Source of the DNA: VBDM01 sp035499735
GTDB lineage: Bacteria; Pseudomonadota; Gammaproteobacteria; Burkholderiales; SG8-39
Assembly (NCBI GenBank): GCA_035499735.1
Contig: DATJYC010000011.1
Coordinates: forward strand, 1-64,000
Direction of reading: 5' to 3'
DNA: 64,000 nt
Numbering within the stretch: position 1 is the first letter of the stretch; every line of letters begins with the position of its first letter. The translations under genes were made by a program, and so were the position numbers. The notes beneath the pieces are model-generated. The model saw only the letters and a list, made by a program, of their open reading frames with translations, had not been told where the DNA came from and did no database searches. Positions 15,982 to 23,712 of the stretch are shown one piece after another.

Positions 15982-16211
15982 GGGTCGCTTCCGTCCTCCT
16001 TGTGCGTTCTCAGTATCCAGTAGCCGAGAACGGCGAATGCGGCGGCGACGGCTCCGAGGAAGGCCCAGAACAGCGCGAAGCCCTGTCCGTCGGCCCGCTG
16101 CGCGGGGTCCGCGATGTCCCCGAGCGAGCCAAAGCCGTAGGCGGCAACGCCGAAGCATACCGCCGCGAAGACGATCGAGATGGCGACGCTGACGCCCATC
16201 GATATCTGCAT
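15975..16211 (-). CDS. Small two-helix membrane protein
   Basis: 78 residues from ATG at 16211. Two hydrophobic segments, about 6-28 (GVSVAISIVFAAVCFGVAAYG) and 47-67 (GFALFWAFLGAVAAAFAVLGYW), are joined by a hydrophilic loop with DIADPAQRADGQ. A short charged tail HKEDGSDPC follows. I do not recognise a family. The gene begins 4 bases after the topoisomerase IB stop and overlaps the DUF488 start, so it is real by packing and probably co-translated. Role unknown; it is too small for a transporter alone. Confidence 0.7.
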   Translation of the reverse strand: MQISMGVSVAISIVFAAVCFGVAAYGFGSLGDIADPAQRADGQGFALFWAFLGAVAAAFAVLGYWILRTHKEDGSDPC

Positions 16212-16214
16212 TCT

Positions 16215-17282
16215 TCAGTGCTCCGTGGCGTCTTCCTGCAGGAACTGCAGCACGGCCACTTCGTGCGTCCTGAGCGCCCCCGACGGATGGTCGCGTCGCG
16301 CATGCGTCGACGGGCTCGTCGGGATAGGCACGGTGAGCCCCTGCAGGTAGGCGCGCACGAGGCCTGGATGGACGTAGTACTTGCGGCAGACGGCTCGGGT
16401 GTTGCCCAGGCGCTTCGCCACTGCATCGATGGCCTTGATCATGTTGCGCTCGGCCTCGCGCTGGCTCTTGGCCGGCCCGAGCGCGAACAGCTCCCTCGCG
16501 GCGAGCATGGTGCCCGCCCAGGTGCGGAAGTCCTTCGCGGTGATGTCGCGGCCGGTGATCTCGCGCAGGTAGGCGTTGACGTCGTCGGAGGAGATCGCCT
16601 GCCTGCGGTCCGATTCGTCGATGTACTTGAACAGCTCCTGGCCGGGGAGGTCCCGGCACTGCTGCACGATGCGCGCGAGCTTGCGGTCGGTGATGGCGAT
16701 TGCGTGCTCGACGCCGCTCTTGCCGCGGAAGGAGAAGTGCAGCTTCGCGCCCTTCACCTCGACGTGCCGCCTGCGCAGCGTGGTGAGGCCGAAGGAGCGG
16801 TTCTCGCGCGCGTACTCGTCGTTGCCGACCCGGATCAGCGTCTTGTCGAGCAGCGACACGACCGTCGCGAGGATCTGCCGCCGCGTGAGCTCGCGCGAGC
16901 GCAGGTCGCGCTCGACGCGCTCGCGGATCTCGGGAAGGATCTCGCTGAACTCGAGCATGCGGCGGAACTTCGACTTGTCGCGCGTGTCGCGGTACAGCGG
17001 GTGATAGCGGTACTGCTTGCGCCCGCGCGCGTCGCGCGCTGTCGCCTGGATGTGGCCGTTGGGGTCCGGGCAGATCCACACCTCGGTCCACGCGGGCGGG
17101 ATCACCAGGGCCTTGATGCGCCTGCGCTCGGCCGGGTCGGTGATGAGGGCCCCGTCGGACGAATAGAAGCTCCAGCCCTTGCCGTTCCTCTCGCGCCGTA
17201 TGCCGGCGGCGCCGTCGGTGACGTACGCGAGACCGGCCCTGGCGGCGGCTTCGCGGTGCTGGTCGACGCGGGGCGAGATCAC
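16215..17282 (-). CDS. DNA topoisomerase IB (poxvirus type)
   Basis: 355 residues from a GTG at 17282, five bases after the upstream stop. It has the N-terminal domain of bacterial topoisomerase IB (GLAYVTDGAAGIRRERNG, PPAWTEVWICPDPNGHIQA, GRKQYRYHPLYR) and the catalytic domain: RVGNDEYARENRSFGLTTLRRRHV, KGAKLHFSFRGKSGV, DFRTWAGTMLAA and the nucleophile region VCRKYYVHP, where Tyr303 (the second Tyr) aligns with the usual CRKSYIHP tyrosine. It relaxes supercoils through a 3'-phosphotyrosine link. These enzymes are scattered in proteobacteria and were spread by transfer. Its neighbours are metabolic, so no repair operon is evident. Confidence 0.93.
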   Translation of the reverse strand: MISPRVDQHREAAARAGLAYVTDGAAGIRRERNGKGWSFYSSDGALITDPAERRRIKALVIPPAWTEVWICPDPNGHIQATARDARGRKQYRYHPLYRDTRDKSKFRRMLEFSEILPEIRERVERDLRSRELTRRQILATVVSLLDKTLIRVGNDEYARENRSFGLTTLRRRHVEVKGAKLHFSFRGKSGVEHAIAITDRKLARIVQQCRDLPGQELFKYIDESDRRQAISSDDVNAYLREITGRDITAKDFRTWAGTMLAARELFALGPAKSQREAERNMIKAIDAVAKRLGNTRAVCRKYYVHPGLVRAYLQGLTVPIPTSPSTHARRDHPSGALRTHEVAVLQFLQEDATEH

Positions 17283-17286
17283 CGCA

Positions 17287-17796
17287 TCAGCCCTTGCCAG
17301 GATGCACGGCGCCGCAGCCCGCGCAGGTTCGCAGCTTGTCGCTCGCGTAGAACTTCTCGAAGAGGGGAGGCAGGTCGCGCACGATGCTCTTCAGCTGCAC
17401 CTCGACGCGGTGGAGCAGCGCGTGGCACTTGCGGCAATACCACTCGAACCCGTCCTTCACGCCTTCGGGGCGCGTGCGCTCGATCACCAGGCACAGGCTC
17501 CCGGGCTCGGGGCGCTGCGGCGAATGCCGCATGTGCGGCGGGAGGAGGAAGATCGCGCCTTCCTTCAGTTCGATCCGGTCCGGTTTACCTTCCTCCATCA
17601 CGTTGAGGAAGGCGTTGCCCTTGAGCTGGTAGAAGAACTCCTCGTAGGGGTCGTCGTGGAAATCGGTCCGCTGGTTCGGGCCGCCGACGATGGTGACGAT
17701 GAAGTCCGTGTCCTCCCAGACCTGGGCGTTGCCGACCGGCGGCTTGAGCAGGTGCCGGTGGTCCTCGATCCACTTCCGGAAATCGAGGGCTTTCAT
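17287..17796 (-). CDS. nbaC: 3-hydroxyanthranilate 3,4-dioxygenase
   Basis: 169 residues from ATG at 17796. It opens the ring of 3-hydroxyanthranilate to 2-amino-3-carboxymuconate semialdehyde. The Fe(II) cupin ligands are present: His47 and Glu53 (R43-TDFHDDPYEEFFYQ) and His91 in PPHMRHSPQ, with substrate residues Arg43 and Glu106. The C-terminal rubredoxin-like site of bacterial enzymes is complete (C121-x2-C124 and C158-x2-C161). Length matches the family. The following aldehyde dehydrogenase gene, upstream in transcription, fits the 2-aminomuconate semialdehyde step, so a tryptophan/nitrobenzoate lower pathway is plausible, although ACMSD is not adjacent. Confidence 0.95.
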   Translation of the reverse strand: MKALDFRKWIEDHRHLLKPPVGNAQVWEDTDFIVTIVGGPNQRTDFHDDPYEEFFYQLKGNAFLNVMEEGKPDRIELKEGAIFLLPPHMRHSPQRPEPGSLCLVIERTRPEGVKDGFEWYCRKCHALLHRVEVQLKSIVRDLPPLFEKFYASDKLRTCAGCGAVHPGKG

Positions 17797-17809
17797 GACG
17801 CTTTCGGCG

Positions 17810-19282
17810 TCACAGCTTGACGCAGATGTTCGTCGGCTCGGAGTAGAAGTTGAGCGAGTGCAGCCCGCCCTCGCGGCCGATGCCCGAGAGCTTGACCCCG
17901 CCGAAAGGCGTGCGCAGGTCGCGCAGGAACCAGCAGTTCACCCAGGAGATGCCGACTTCCATCGCCTGGCCGACGCGGTGGCCGCGCGCGAGGTTCGTGG
18001 TCCACACCGTCGAGGCGAGACCGTAGCGCGTGTCGTTCGCCATGGCGATCGCTTCCTCCTCCTTGTCGAACGGCGCGATGTGGGCGCAGGGACCGAAAAT
18101 CTCCTCCTTGACGCAGCGCGCGGTCTCGGCGAGCCCGGTCCACAGCGTCGGCTGGATCCACGAGCCGTTGTCGCGGGCGTCGCCGAATTTCGGCACGCCG
18201 CCGCCGGTTACGACTCTTGCGCCCTCCTTCTTCGCGAGCTCGTAGTAGGAGAGCACCTTCTCCCTGTGCTGGCTGGAGATGAGCGGCCCCATGTTGCTCG
18301 CCTTGTCCTGCGGGAATCCGAGCACCAGCGCCTCGGCCTTCGCCTTGAGCGCCGCGACGAATTTGTCGAAGATCGGCCGCTCGACGTACACGCGCTCCGG
18401 CGCGAGGCACACCTGTCCGGTGTTGGAGAAGATCGCGTTCGCCATGCCGGCGACCGCCGCGTCGAAGTCGCAGTCGGCGAACACGATGGCGGGGTTCTTG
18501 CCGCCCAGCTCGAAGGAGATCGGCTTCACCGTGGGCGCGACGGCCTTCATGATCGCCGACCCCGTCGTCGTCTCTCCGGTGAAGGTGACGCCGTTCACGT
18601 CCGGGTGCGTCGTGATGAACTCGCCCGCCGAATCCGGGCCGAAGCCGTGCACGACGTTGTAGACCCCGGGCGGAACGCCGGCCTCGTGCATCACCTCGCC
18701 GAGCAGGGTAGCGGTTGAAGGCGACTCCTCCGAGGGCTTGGCGACGACGCAATTGCCGCACGCGAGGGCGGGGGCAAGCTTCCAGGTGAGGAGCAGGAGC
18801 GGCAGGTTCCAGGGCGCGATGACCCCGACCACGCCGAGCGGCTTCCTCACCGCGTAGTTGACCGCGCCCTTGCCGTCCGGGGTGTCGAGCCAGTAGGAGT
18901 CGGTGCCGTGGCTGCGCACGATGTCGGCGAACACGCGGAAGTTCGCGGCGCCGCGCGGGATGTCGAGGTGGCTCGCCAGCGACACGGGCTTGCCGGTGTC
19001 CGCGACCTCGGCCGCGAGGAAGTCGTCGAAGCGCCTGTCGATGCCGTCGGCGACCTTGCGCAGGAGGTCGACGCGCGCCTGGAGCGGCATCTTTCCCCAA
19101 GGCCCCTTCAGCGCGGCCCTCGCGGCGCGCACCGCCTGGTCGACCATGGCGCGGTCGGCCTCGTGCACCTGCGCGACGACCGTGCCGTCGACAGGATTGA
19201 TCTTGGCGAACTGCCTCACGCCGGCCCTGAACTCCCCGTTGATGTAGCACTTGCGCTCTGCGACCTTGACGTTGGCATTCAT
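17810..19282 (-). CDS. Aldehyde dehydrogenase (2-aminomuconate / hydroxymuconic semialdehyde type)
   Basis: 490 residues from ATG at 19282 (MNANVKVAERKCYINGEF); a longer frame exists but this start fits family length. Motifs: VVGVIAPWNLPLLL, cofactor GETTTGSAIM, general-base region SFELGGKNPAIVF with Glu, and catalytic Cys in SNTGQVCLAPERVYVE. EIFGPCAHIAPF is near the end. It oxidises a semialdehyde with NAD+ in the cytosol. Adjacency (13 bases) to 3-hydroxyanthranilate dioxygenase supports 2-aminomuconate 6-semialdehyde as substrate; hydroxymuconic semialdehyde is the alternative. It is divergent from the cyclase gene. Confidence 0.87.
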   Translation of the reverse strand: MNANVKVAERKCYINGEFRAGVRQFAKINPVDGTVVAQVHEADRAMVDQAVRAARAALKGPWGKMPLQARVDLLRKVADGIDRRFDDFLAAEVADTGKPVSLASHLDIPRGAANFRVFADIVRSHGTDSYWLDTPDGKGAVNYAVRKPLGVVGVIAPWNLPLLLLTWKLAPALACGNCVVAKPSEESPSTATLLGEVMHEAGVPPGVYNVVHGFGPDSAGEFITTHPDVNGVTFTGETTTGSAIMKAVAPTVKPISFELGGKNPAIVFADCDFDAAVAGMANAIFSNTGQVCLAPERVYVERPIFDKFVAALKAKAEALVLGFPQDKASNMGPLISSQHREKVLSYYELAKKEGARVVTGGGVPKFGDARDNGSWIQPTLWTGLAETARCVKEEIFGPCAHIAPFDKEEEAIAMANDTRYGLASTVWTTNLARGHRVGQAMEVGISWVNCWFLRDLRTPFGGVKLSGIGREGGLHSLNFYSEPTNICVKL

Positions 19283-19347
19283 GGAATTGCTCCGCGTGAG
19301 CCGGGCCGTAGGCAGGCCCGGGAAAATAGGATACTTTACCAAAAGCG

Positions 19348-20238
19348 ATGACACTCGTTTCCAAGGACCGCGCCATCCTGTTCGCTGACATCAGCGGCAG
19401 CACCGCGCTCTACGAGCTTCTGGGCGACAAGCCCGCCGCCAAGGCGATCGACGCCGCCCTCGGCGCGCTCAAGGAAGTCATCTCGGCGCGCGACGGGCAG
19501 GTGGTCAAGACCATCGGCGACGAGCTGATGGTGGTGTTCAACAACCCCGAGGCGGCGTGCGAGGCCGCCCGCGAGATGCAGCAGCGCATGTCCGCCTGGC
19601 CCCCGACTTCGGGGGCGAAGCTCGCCATCCGCATCGGCTTCCACTACGGCCAGGTGCTGGAGGACAAGGGCGATTTCTGGGGGGACGGGGTCAACACGGC
19701 GGCGCGCCTCGCCGGCCTCGCCAAAGCCGGCCAGATCCTGACCACCGGCGCCACCGCGAACGCGCTGCCGGGGATCCAGCGGACCAACCTGCGCGACCTG
19801 GACGCGATCTCGGTGAAGGGCAAGCACGACGCGGTGCGCGTGTTCGAGCTGATGTGGGGGGACACCGAGGACGCCACCCAGATGGCTTCTTCCAGCGCCA
19901 AATTCGAAGCGCTCGAAGCCCGGCTTACGCTGGAAGTCGGCGGGCAGACGCTGAGCTTTCCGCCCGACAAGTCGGTCCTGACCCTCGGCCGGGAGAACAC
20001 CTGCGACATCGCCGTTCGCGAGAAGACCGCCTCGCGCCGGCACGCGCGCATCGAGCGCCGCGGCGCCCAGTACGTCCTGGTCGACGAGTCGACCAACGGC
20101 ACCTACGTCGCCATCGAGGGAGACGACCGCGAGGTGCAGCTGCGTCGCGACAGCGTCATGCTGCGCGGCCGGGGCAAGATCGCCCTGGGAACCAAGACCG
20201 GGACGGCGCTCGAGCTGGTCCTGTTCGACTGCTCCTGA
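19348..20238 (+). CDS. Class III adenylate/guanylate cyclase fused to an FHA domain
   Basis: 296 residues, ATG at 19348. Residues about 8-165 form a class III nucleotidyl cyclase: the first metal Asp in AILFADISGSTAL, the second in KTIGDELMVVF, IRIGFHYGQV and the transition-state residues in GDGVNTAARLAGLAKAGQ. A C-terminal FHA domain (about 190-290) has LTLGRENTCDI, SRRHARIERRG and VDESTNGTYV, intact for phosphothreonine binding. The gene is cytosolic with no membrane segment. It may make cAMP in response to a Ser/Thr-phosphorylated partner; no kinase is in the window. Substrate preference is not determined. Confidence 0.92.
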   Translation: MTLVSKDRAILFADISGSTALYELLGDKPAAKAIDAALGALKEVISARDGQVVKTIGDELMVVFNNPEAACEAAREMQQRMSAWPPTSGAKLAIRIGFHYGQVLEDKGDFWGDGVNTAARLAGLAKAGQILTTGATANALPGIQRTNLRDLDAISVKGKHDAVRVFELMWGDTEDATQMASSSAKFEALEARLTLEVGGQTLSFPPDKSVLTLGRENTCDIAVREKTASRRHARIERRGAQYVLVDESTNGTYVAIEGDDREVQLRRDSVMLRGRGKIALGTKTGTALELVLFDCS

Positions 20239-20247
20239 GCTAAAATT

Positions 20248-20266
20248 CCGCTTTTCCGCGGTTTTT
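20248..20266 (+). terminator. Weak candidate intrinsic terminator after the cyclase gene
   Basis: A short CCGC/GCGG stem with a 6-base loop is followed directly by five T residues, starting 9 bases after the cyclase stop. The 4-bp stem is short for an intrinsic terminator, so this is tentative. Confidence 0.3.
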
Positions 20267-20280
20267 CGTGAGAGGCTCAA

Positions 20281-21204
20281 GTGAGTGAGGTCGCATCGGC
20301 GGCGCGCGTCGCGATTTCGGGCAAGGAACACTGGACGAAGAAAGGCGAGGTAAGGCTCTTCCTCTGGCAGAAGCCCGCCGTTGGAGCGAAGAAAGGCACG
20401 GTCCTGTTCGTGCACGGATCTTCAATGGCCTCGCAGCCGACCTTCGACCTCAGGGTTCCGGGCCGTCCGGACTCGTCGGTGATGGACTGGTTCGCCGCGC
20501 GCGGCTTCGACACCTGGTGTATGGATCACGAGGGCTACGGCCGCTCGGACAAGTCGCGGCCGATCAACTGCGACATTGCGAACGGCGCCGACGACCTCGC
20601 CGCGGGCACCGGCTACATCCTGAAGGCGAACGGAGCGAAGAAGCTCCTTGTCTACGGCATCTCCTCGGGCGCACTGCGCGCGGCGCTCTTCGCCCAGCGG
20701 CACCCCGAGCGCGTCGCGCGGCTCGCGCTCGACGCCTTCGTGTGGACGGGCGAAGGCAGCCCCACGCTCGCCGAGCGCCGCAAGAAGCTTCCCGAGTTTT
20801 CCGCGAAGAACCGCCGGCCGATCGACAAGGCCTTCGTGCACAGCATCTTCACCCGCGATCACCCGGGGACGGCCGACGAAGCCACCATCGAGGCCTTCGC
20901 CGAGCAGATCGTCGCGCTCGACGACTCGGTGCCGACCGGAACCTACGTCGACATGTGCTCCAAGCTGCCGATCGTCGATCCGGCGAAGATCCCGGTGCCG
21001 ACCCTCATCATGCGCGGGCAATGGGACGGCATCGCGGGCGTGGACGACCTCATCGAGTTCTTCAAGCGGCTTCCGAACCCGGACAAGCAGTTCACGGTGA
21101 TGGCCGGGATCTCGCACGCGAGCTTCCAGCAGAAGAACTTCCTCATGGTCTACCATATCCTGCACTCCTTCTTCACCCAGCCCGAGCCGCTGTACCGGGG
21201 GTAG
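20281..21204 (+). CDS. Alpha/beta hydrolase
   Basis: 307 residues from a GTG at 20281 following GAGAGG. The fold is shown by GTVLFVHGSSMASQPTFDL, TWCMDHEGYGRSDKS, the nucleophile elbow YGISSGALRAAL (GxSxG with Ser), RGQWDGIAGVDDL containing the acid, and the His in MAGISHASFQQ. It is similar to hydrolases found beside Bug-type binding proteins in Burkholderiales. The next gene, a Bug protein, starts 2 bases later, so the pair is co-transcribed. The likely substrate is an ester or carbon-carbon bond in an imported acid; not defined. Confidence 0.86.
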   Translation: MSEVASAARVAISGKEHWTKKGEVRLFLWQKPAVGAKKGTVLFVHGSSMASQPTFDLRVPGRPDSSVMDWFAARGFDTWCMDHEGYGRSDKSRPINCDIANGADDLAAGTGYILKANGAKKLLVYGISSGALRAALFAQRHPERVARLALDAFVWTGEGSPTLAERRKKLPEFSAKNRRPIDKAFVHSIFTRDHPGTADEATIEAFAEQIVALDDSVPTGTYVDMCSKLPIVDPAKIPVPTLIMRGQWDGIAGVDDLIEFFKRLPNPDKQFTVMAGISHASFQQKNFLMVYHILHSFFTQPEPLYRG

Positions 21205-21206
21205 CC

Positions 21207-22160
21207 GTGCGAGCCTTCGCCGCACTGCTCTTCGCCTCGCTCGCCGGAACCGCCGCGGCGCAAACGTATCCCGCCCACCCGGTGCGCATCGTGATCCCGC
21301 TATCGCCCGGCGGCACGACCGACGTGCCGGGGCGCATGGTCGCGCAGAAGCTCTCCGAGACCCTCGGCCAGCAGTTCTTCGTTGAGAACAAGGCCGGCGC
21401 GGGGGGCACCATAGGCTCGGACTTCGTCGCCAAGTCCAGGCCGGACGGCTACACGCTGCTCCTCACGGCGTCGCCCTTCGTGATCTCGCCGCACGTGTAC
21501 AAGAGCATGCCGTACAACGCGCTCGCCGACTTCGCGCCGGTGATCCGCATCGCCACCGGGCCTTACGTGCTGGTCGTGCATCCCTCGCTCGGGGTGAAAT
21601 CGGTGAAGGAGCTGATCGCGCTGGCCAAGAAGCAGCCGGGGAAGATCGATTTCGCGAGCTCGGGCAACGGCGGCGCCCAGCACCTCGTCACCGAGCTGTT
21701 CATGTACATGGCCGGCATCAAGCTCAACCACGTGCCCTACAAGGGAAGCGGCCCGGCGCAGCAGGACCTGATATCCGGCATCGTCAAGATGAGCTTCGTC
21801 GGCACGCCGATCGCGATCCCGCACATGAAGGCGGGAAGGCTGAATGCGCTGGGCGTTTCCACCGCGAAGCGCTCGCCCGAGATGCCCGAGGTGCCGACCA
21901 TAGCGGAGGCCGGAGTCCCCGGCTATGAGGCGAGCGTCTGGATCGGCCTGCTCGCGCCGGCGGGTACCCCGGCGGAGATCATCGCCAAGCTGAACGGCGA
22001 GATCGCGAAGCTCATGCGCACCGACGAGTTCCACAAGCTCATGCTCACCACGGGCATGGAGCCCGACCCGGACACGCCCGAGCAGTTCGGCGCCTTCCTC
22101 AAGGAGGACTACGACAAGTGGGGCAAGGTGGTGCGCGAATCCGGAGCGACGGTGAACTGA
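21207..22160 (+). CDS. Bug/TctC-type tricarboxylate binding protein (1 of 5)
   Basis: 317 residues; GTG at 21207 gives a signal peptide (AFAALLFASLAGTAAAQ) and the family opening YPAHPVRIVIPLSPGGTTDVPGRMVAQKL. Other family marks are NKAGAGGTIGSDFVAKSRPDGYTLLLT, the venus-flytrap hinge segment DFASSGNGGAQHLVTELF and HVPYKGSGPAQQDLISG. It is a periplasmic receptor for a carboxylated ligand and normally works with TctA and TctB membrane subunits, which are absent here. It follows a hydrolase gene by 2 bases and precedes an MFS carrier. Confidence 0.94.
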   Translation: MRAFAALLFASLAGTAAAQTYPAHPVRIVIPLSPGGTTDVPGRMVAQKLSETLGQQFFVENKAGAGGTIGSDFVAKSRPDGYTLLLTASPFVISPHVYKSMPYNALADFAPVIRIATGPYVLVVHPSLGVKSVKELIALAKKQPGKIDFASSGNGGAQHLVTELFMYMAGIKLNHVPYKGSGPAQQDLISGIVKMSFVGTPIAIPHMKAGRLNALGVSTAKRSPEMPEVPTIAEAGVPGYEASVWIGLLAPAGTPAEIIAKLNGEIAKLMRTDEFHKLMLTTGMEPDPDTPEQFGAFLKEDYDKWGKVVRESGATVN

Positions 22161-22176
22161 AGCCGGCCGCGGTGTC

Positions 22177-23328
22177 CTGAAGGAAGTCATATTCCTGCTG
22201 GCGCTCGCCAGCGCCAACGGCGGCATCGCTCTGCGGGCGGTCGAGCCGATGCTGCCGCGGCTCGCATCGGACTTCGGCGTCACCGTCTCGCAGGCGGCGG
22301 CGATCATCTCGGCGTACGCGGTGTCGTACGCGTGCTCGCAGCTCGTCTACGGACCGCTCGGGGACCGGTTCGGCAAGCTGCGCGTCGTGACGCTATCGCT
22401 CGTCGGGGCCGCGCTCGGCTGCTTCGCGTGCGCGCTCGCGCCCGACATCGCCGCGCTCGCGGCGCTGCGCCTCTTTACCGGGCTGTTCGCCTCGACCCCG
22501 GTCCTGCTCGGGATGGCGTACATCGCCGATCGCGTGCCGGCGGCGGAACGCCAGCCGGTGATCGCGCGCTTCATCGTCGGCACGATCACCGGGCAGGCGC
22601 TCGGGCCGGCGGTCGGCGGCGCGGCCACCGACCTCCTCGGCTGGCGCGGAACATTCGCGCTGATCGGGGCGGTCTACGCCGTCGTCTGCGCGATCCTGCT
22701 CGGCCGCACCCGCGGCCAGTGGGCGGGGGAGAAGGCGAGGGCGTTCGCCGGCCATCCCTTCGCGGTTCACCTGCAGCTGCTCCGCTCCTCGCGCGTGCGG
22801 CACGTCGTCGCCGTTGGATTCATCGAGACCTTCATCTTCTTCGGCGCCTTCTCGTTCCTGGGCGCGTACCTGAAGCTCCGCTTCGACTTGAGCCTGACCG
22901 CGATCGGCGCCATCCTCGCCGGATTCGGCGCGGGCGGCATCCTCTATACGCTGTTCGTGAAGCGGCTGCTGCGCGGCCTCGGGCAGCGCGGCCTCGTCGT
23001 GGCGGGCGGCGCGTCCGCCTTCGCCGCGTACGCGCTCGCCATGCTGACCCCGGTTCCGGGCATGTTCGCCTGCTGCACGGTGGCGCTCGGCTTCGCCTTC
23101 TACATGCTGCACAACACGGTGCAAGTCAAGGCGACGGAGATGGCGCCCGAGGCGCGCGCGACGGGCCTCGCGCTGTACTCCGCGGCCTGGGCGCTGGGAC
23201 AGGCGGCGGGCGTGGCCGCGATGGGGCTCGCCGTCAGCGTCGCCGGGTACCGGCCGCCGATCATCGCCTTCGGCGCGTGCTATCTCGTGCTCGGGCTGTG
23301 GATGAGGAGAAACCTCGAGAGGCTTTGA
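22177..23328 (+). CDS. MFS transporter, probable non-canonical CTG start
   Basis: About 383 residues if it starts at CTG 22177. The frame is closed by TGA at 22153, and the only ATG (22249) would remove the first helix KEVIFLLALASANGGIAL, which looks like a proper MFS TM1. There is no ATG, GTG or TTG in frame before that. About 12 helices follow, with the motif-A loop YGPLGDRFGKLRVV between TM2 and TM3 and FIVGTITGQALGPAVGG in TM5. It is an inner-membrane drug or metabolite carrier of the DHA type. It sits 16 bases after a Bug gene. Confidence 0.8.
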   Translation: MKEVIFLLALASANGGIALRAVEPMLPRLASDFGVTVSQAAAIISAYAVSYACSQLVYGPLGDRFGKLRVVTLSLVGAALGCFACALAPDIAALAALRLFTGLFASTPVLLGMAYIADRVPAAERQPVIARFIVGTITGQALGPAVGGAATDLLGWRGTFALIGAVYAVVCAILLGRTRGQWAGEKARAFAGHPFAVHLQLLRSSRVRHVVAVGFIETFIFFGAFSFLGAYLKLRFDLSLTAIGAILAGFGAGGILYTLFVKRLLRGLGQRGLVVAGGASAFAAYALAMLTPVPGMFACCTVALGFAFYMLHNTVQVKATEMAPEARATGLALYSAAWALGQAAGVAAMGLAVSVAGYRPPIIAFGACYLVLGLWMRRNLERL

Positions 23329-23329
23329 T

Positions 23330-23677
23330 ATGATTTCCCCCATGAAAAAGTGCCTGTACGCGGCCTGCGCGTTCGTCCTCGTCGCCGGACTCGGCTGTGC
23401 CGCGTGGATCTATTCGCGGGCCGACGACGGCCCCGACATCGCCGGGGCGTACCAGATCGTCGTGGTGAACGGCGTCCCCACGCCGATAGCGCCGAACGAG
23501 TCCAAGGCGTACATGCGCGACCTGCAGCGCTACGGCGGCAGGATGGCGGTACTGTTCGACGATTTCGGCCGCTGGTGGGATGGGCTGTGGCGCGGCAAGT
23601 CGCTCGCGCTCACCGTGGCCTTCCTGTCGGTTCTCGCGTCGTTCGCGCTGTATTTCGTCGCGCTTGCCGTCGAGTAG
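23330..23677 (+). CDS. Small membrane protein of unknown function
   Basis: 115 residues from ATG at 23330, with GAGAGG about 8 bases upstream (ATG at 23342 is possible). A first hydrophobic segment (CLYAACAFVLVAGLGCAAWIY) and a last one (LALTVAFLSVLASFALYFVAL) flank a hydrophilic stretch with NGVPTPIAPNESKAYMRDLQRYGGRMAVLFDDFGRWW. I do not recognise the family. It starts one base after the MFS stop and ends 35 before mmsA, so it belongs to the rightward array. The loop is likely periplasmic. Confidence 0.65.
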   Translation: MISPMKKCLYAACAFVLVAGLGCAAWIYSRADDGPDIAGAYQIVVVNGVPTPIAPNESKAYMRDLQRYGGRMAVLFDDFGRWWDGLWRGKSLALTVAFLSVLASFALYFVALAVE

Positions 23678-23712
23678 TATCATCTCGCCTTTGCTTCTTC
23701 GAAGAGCATCTC

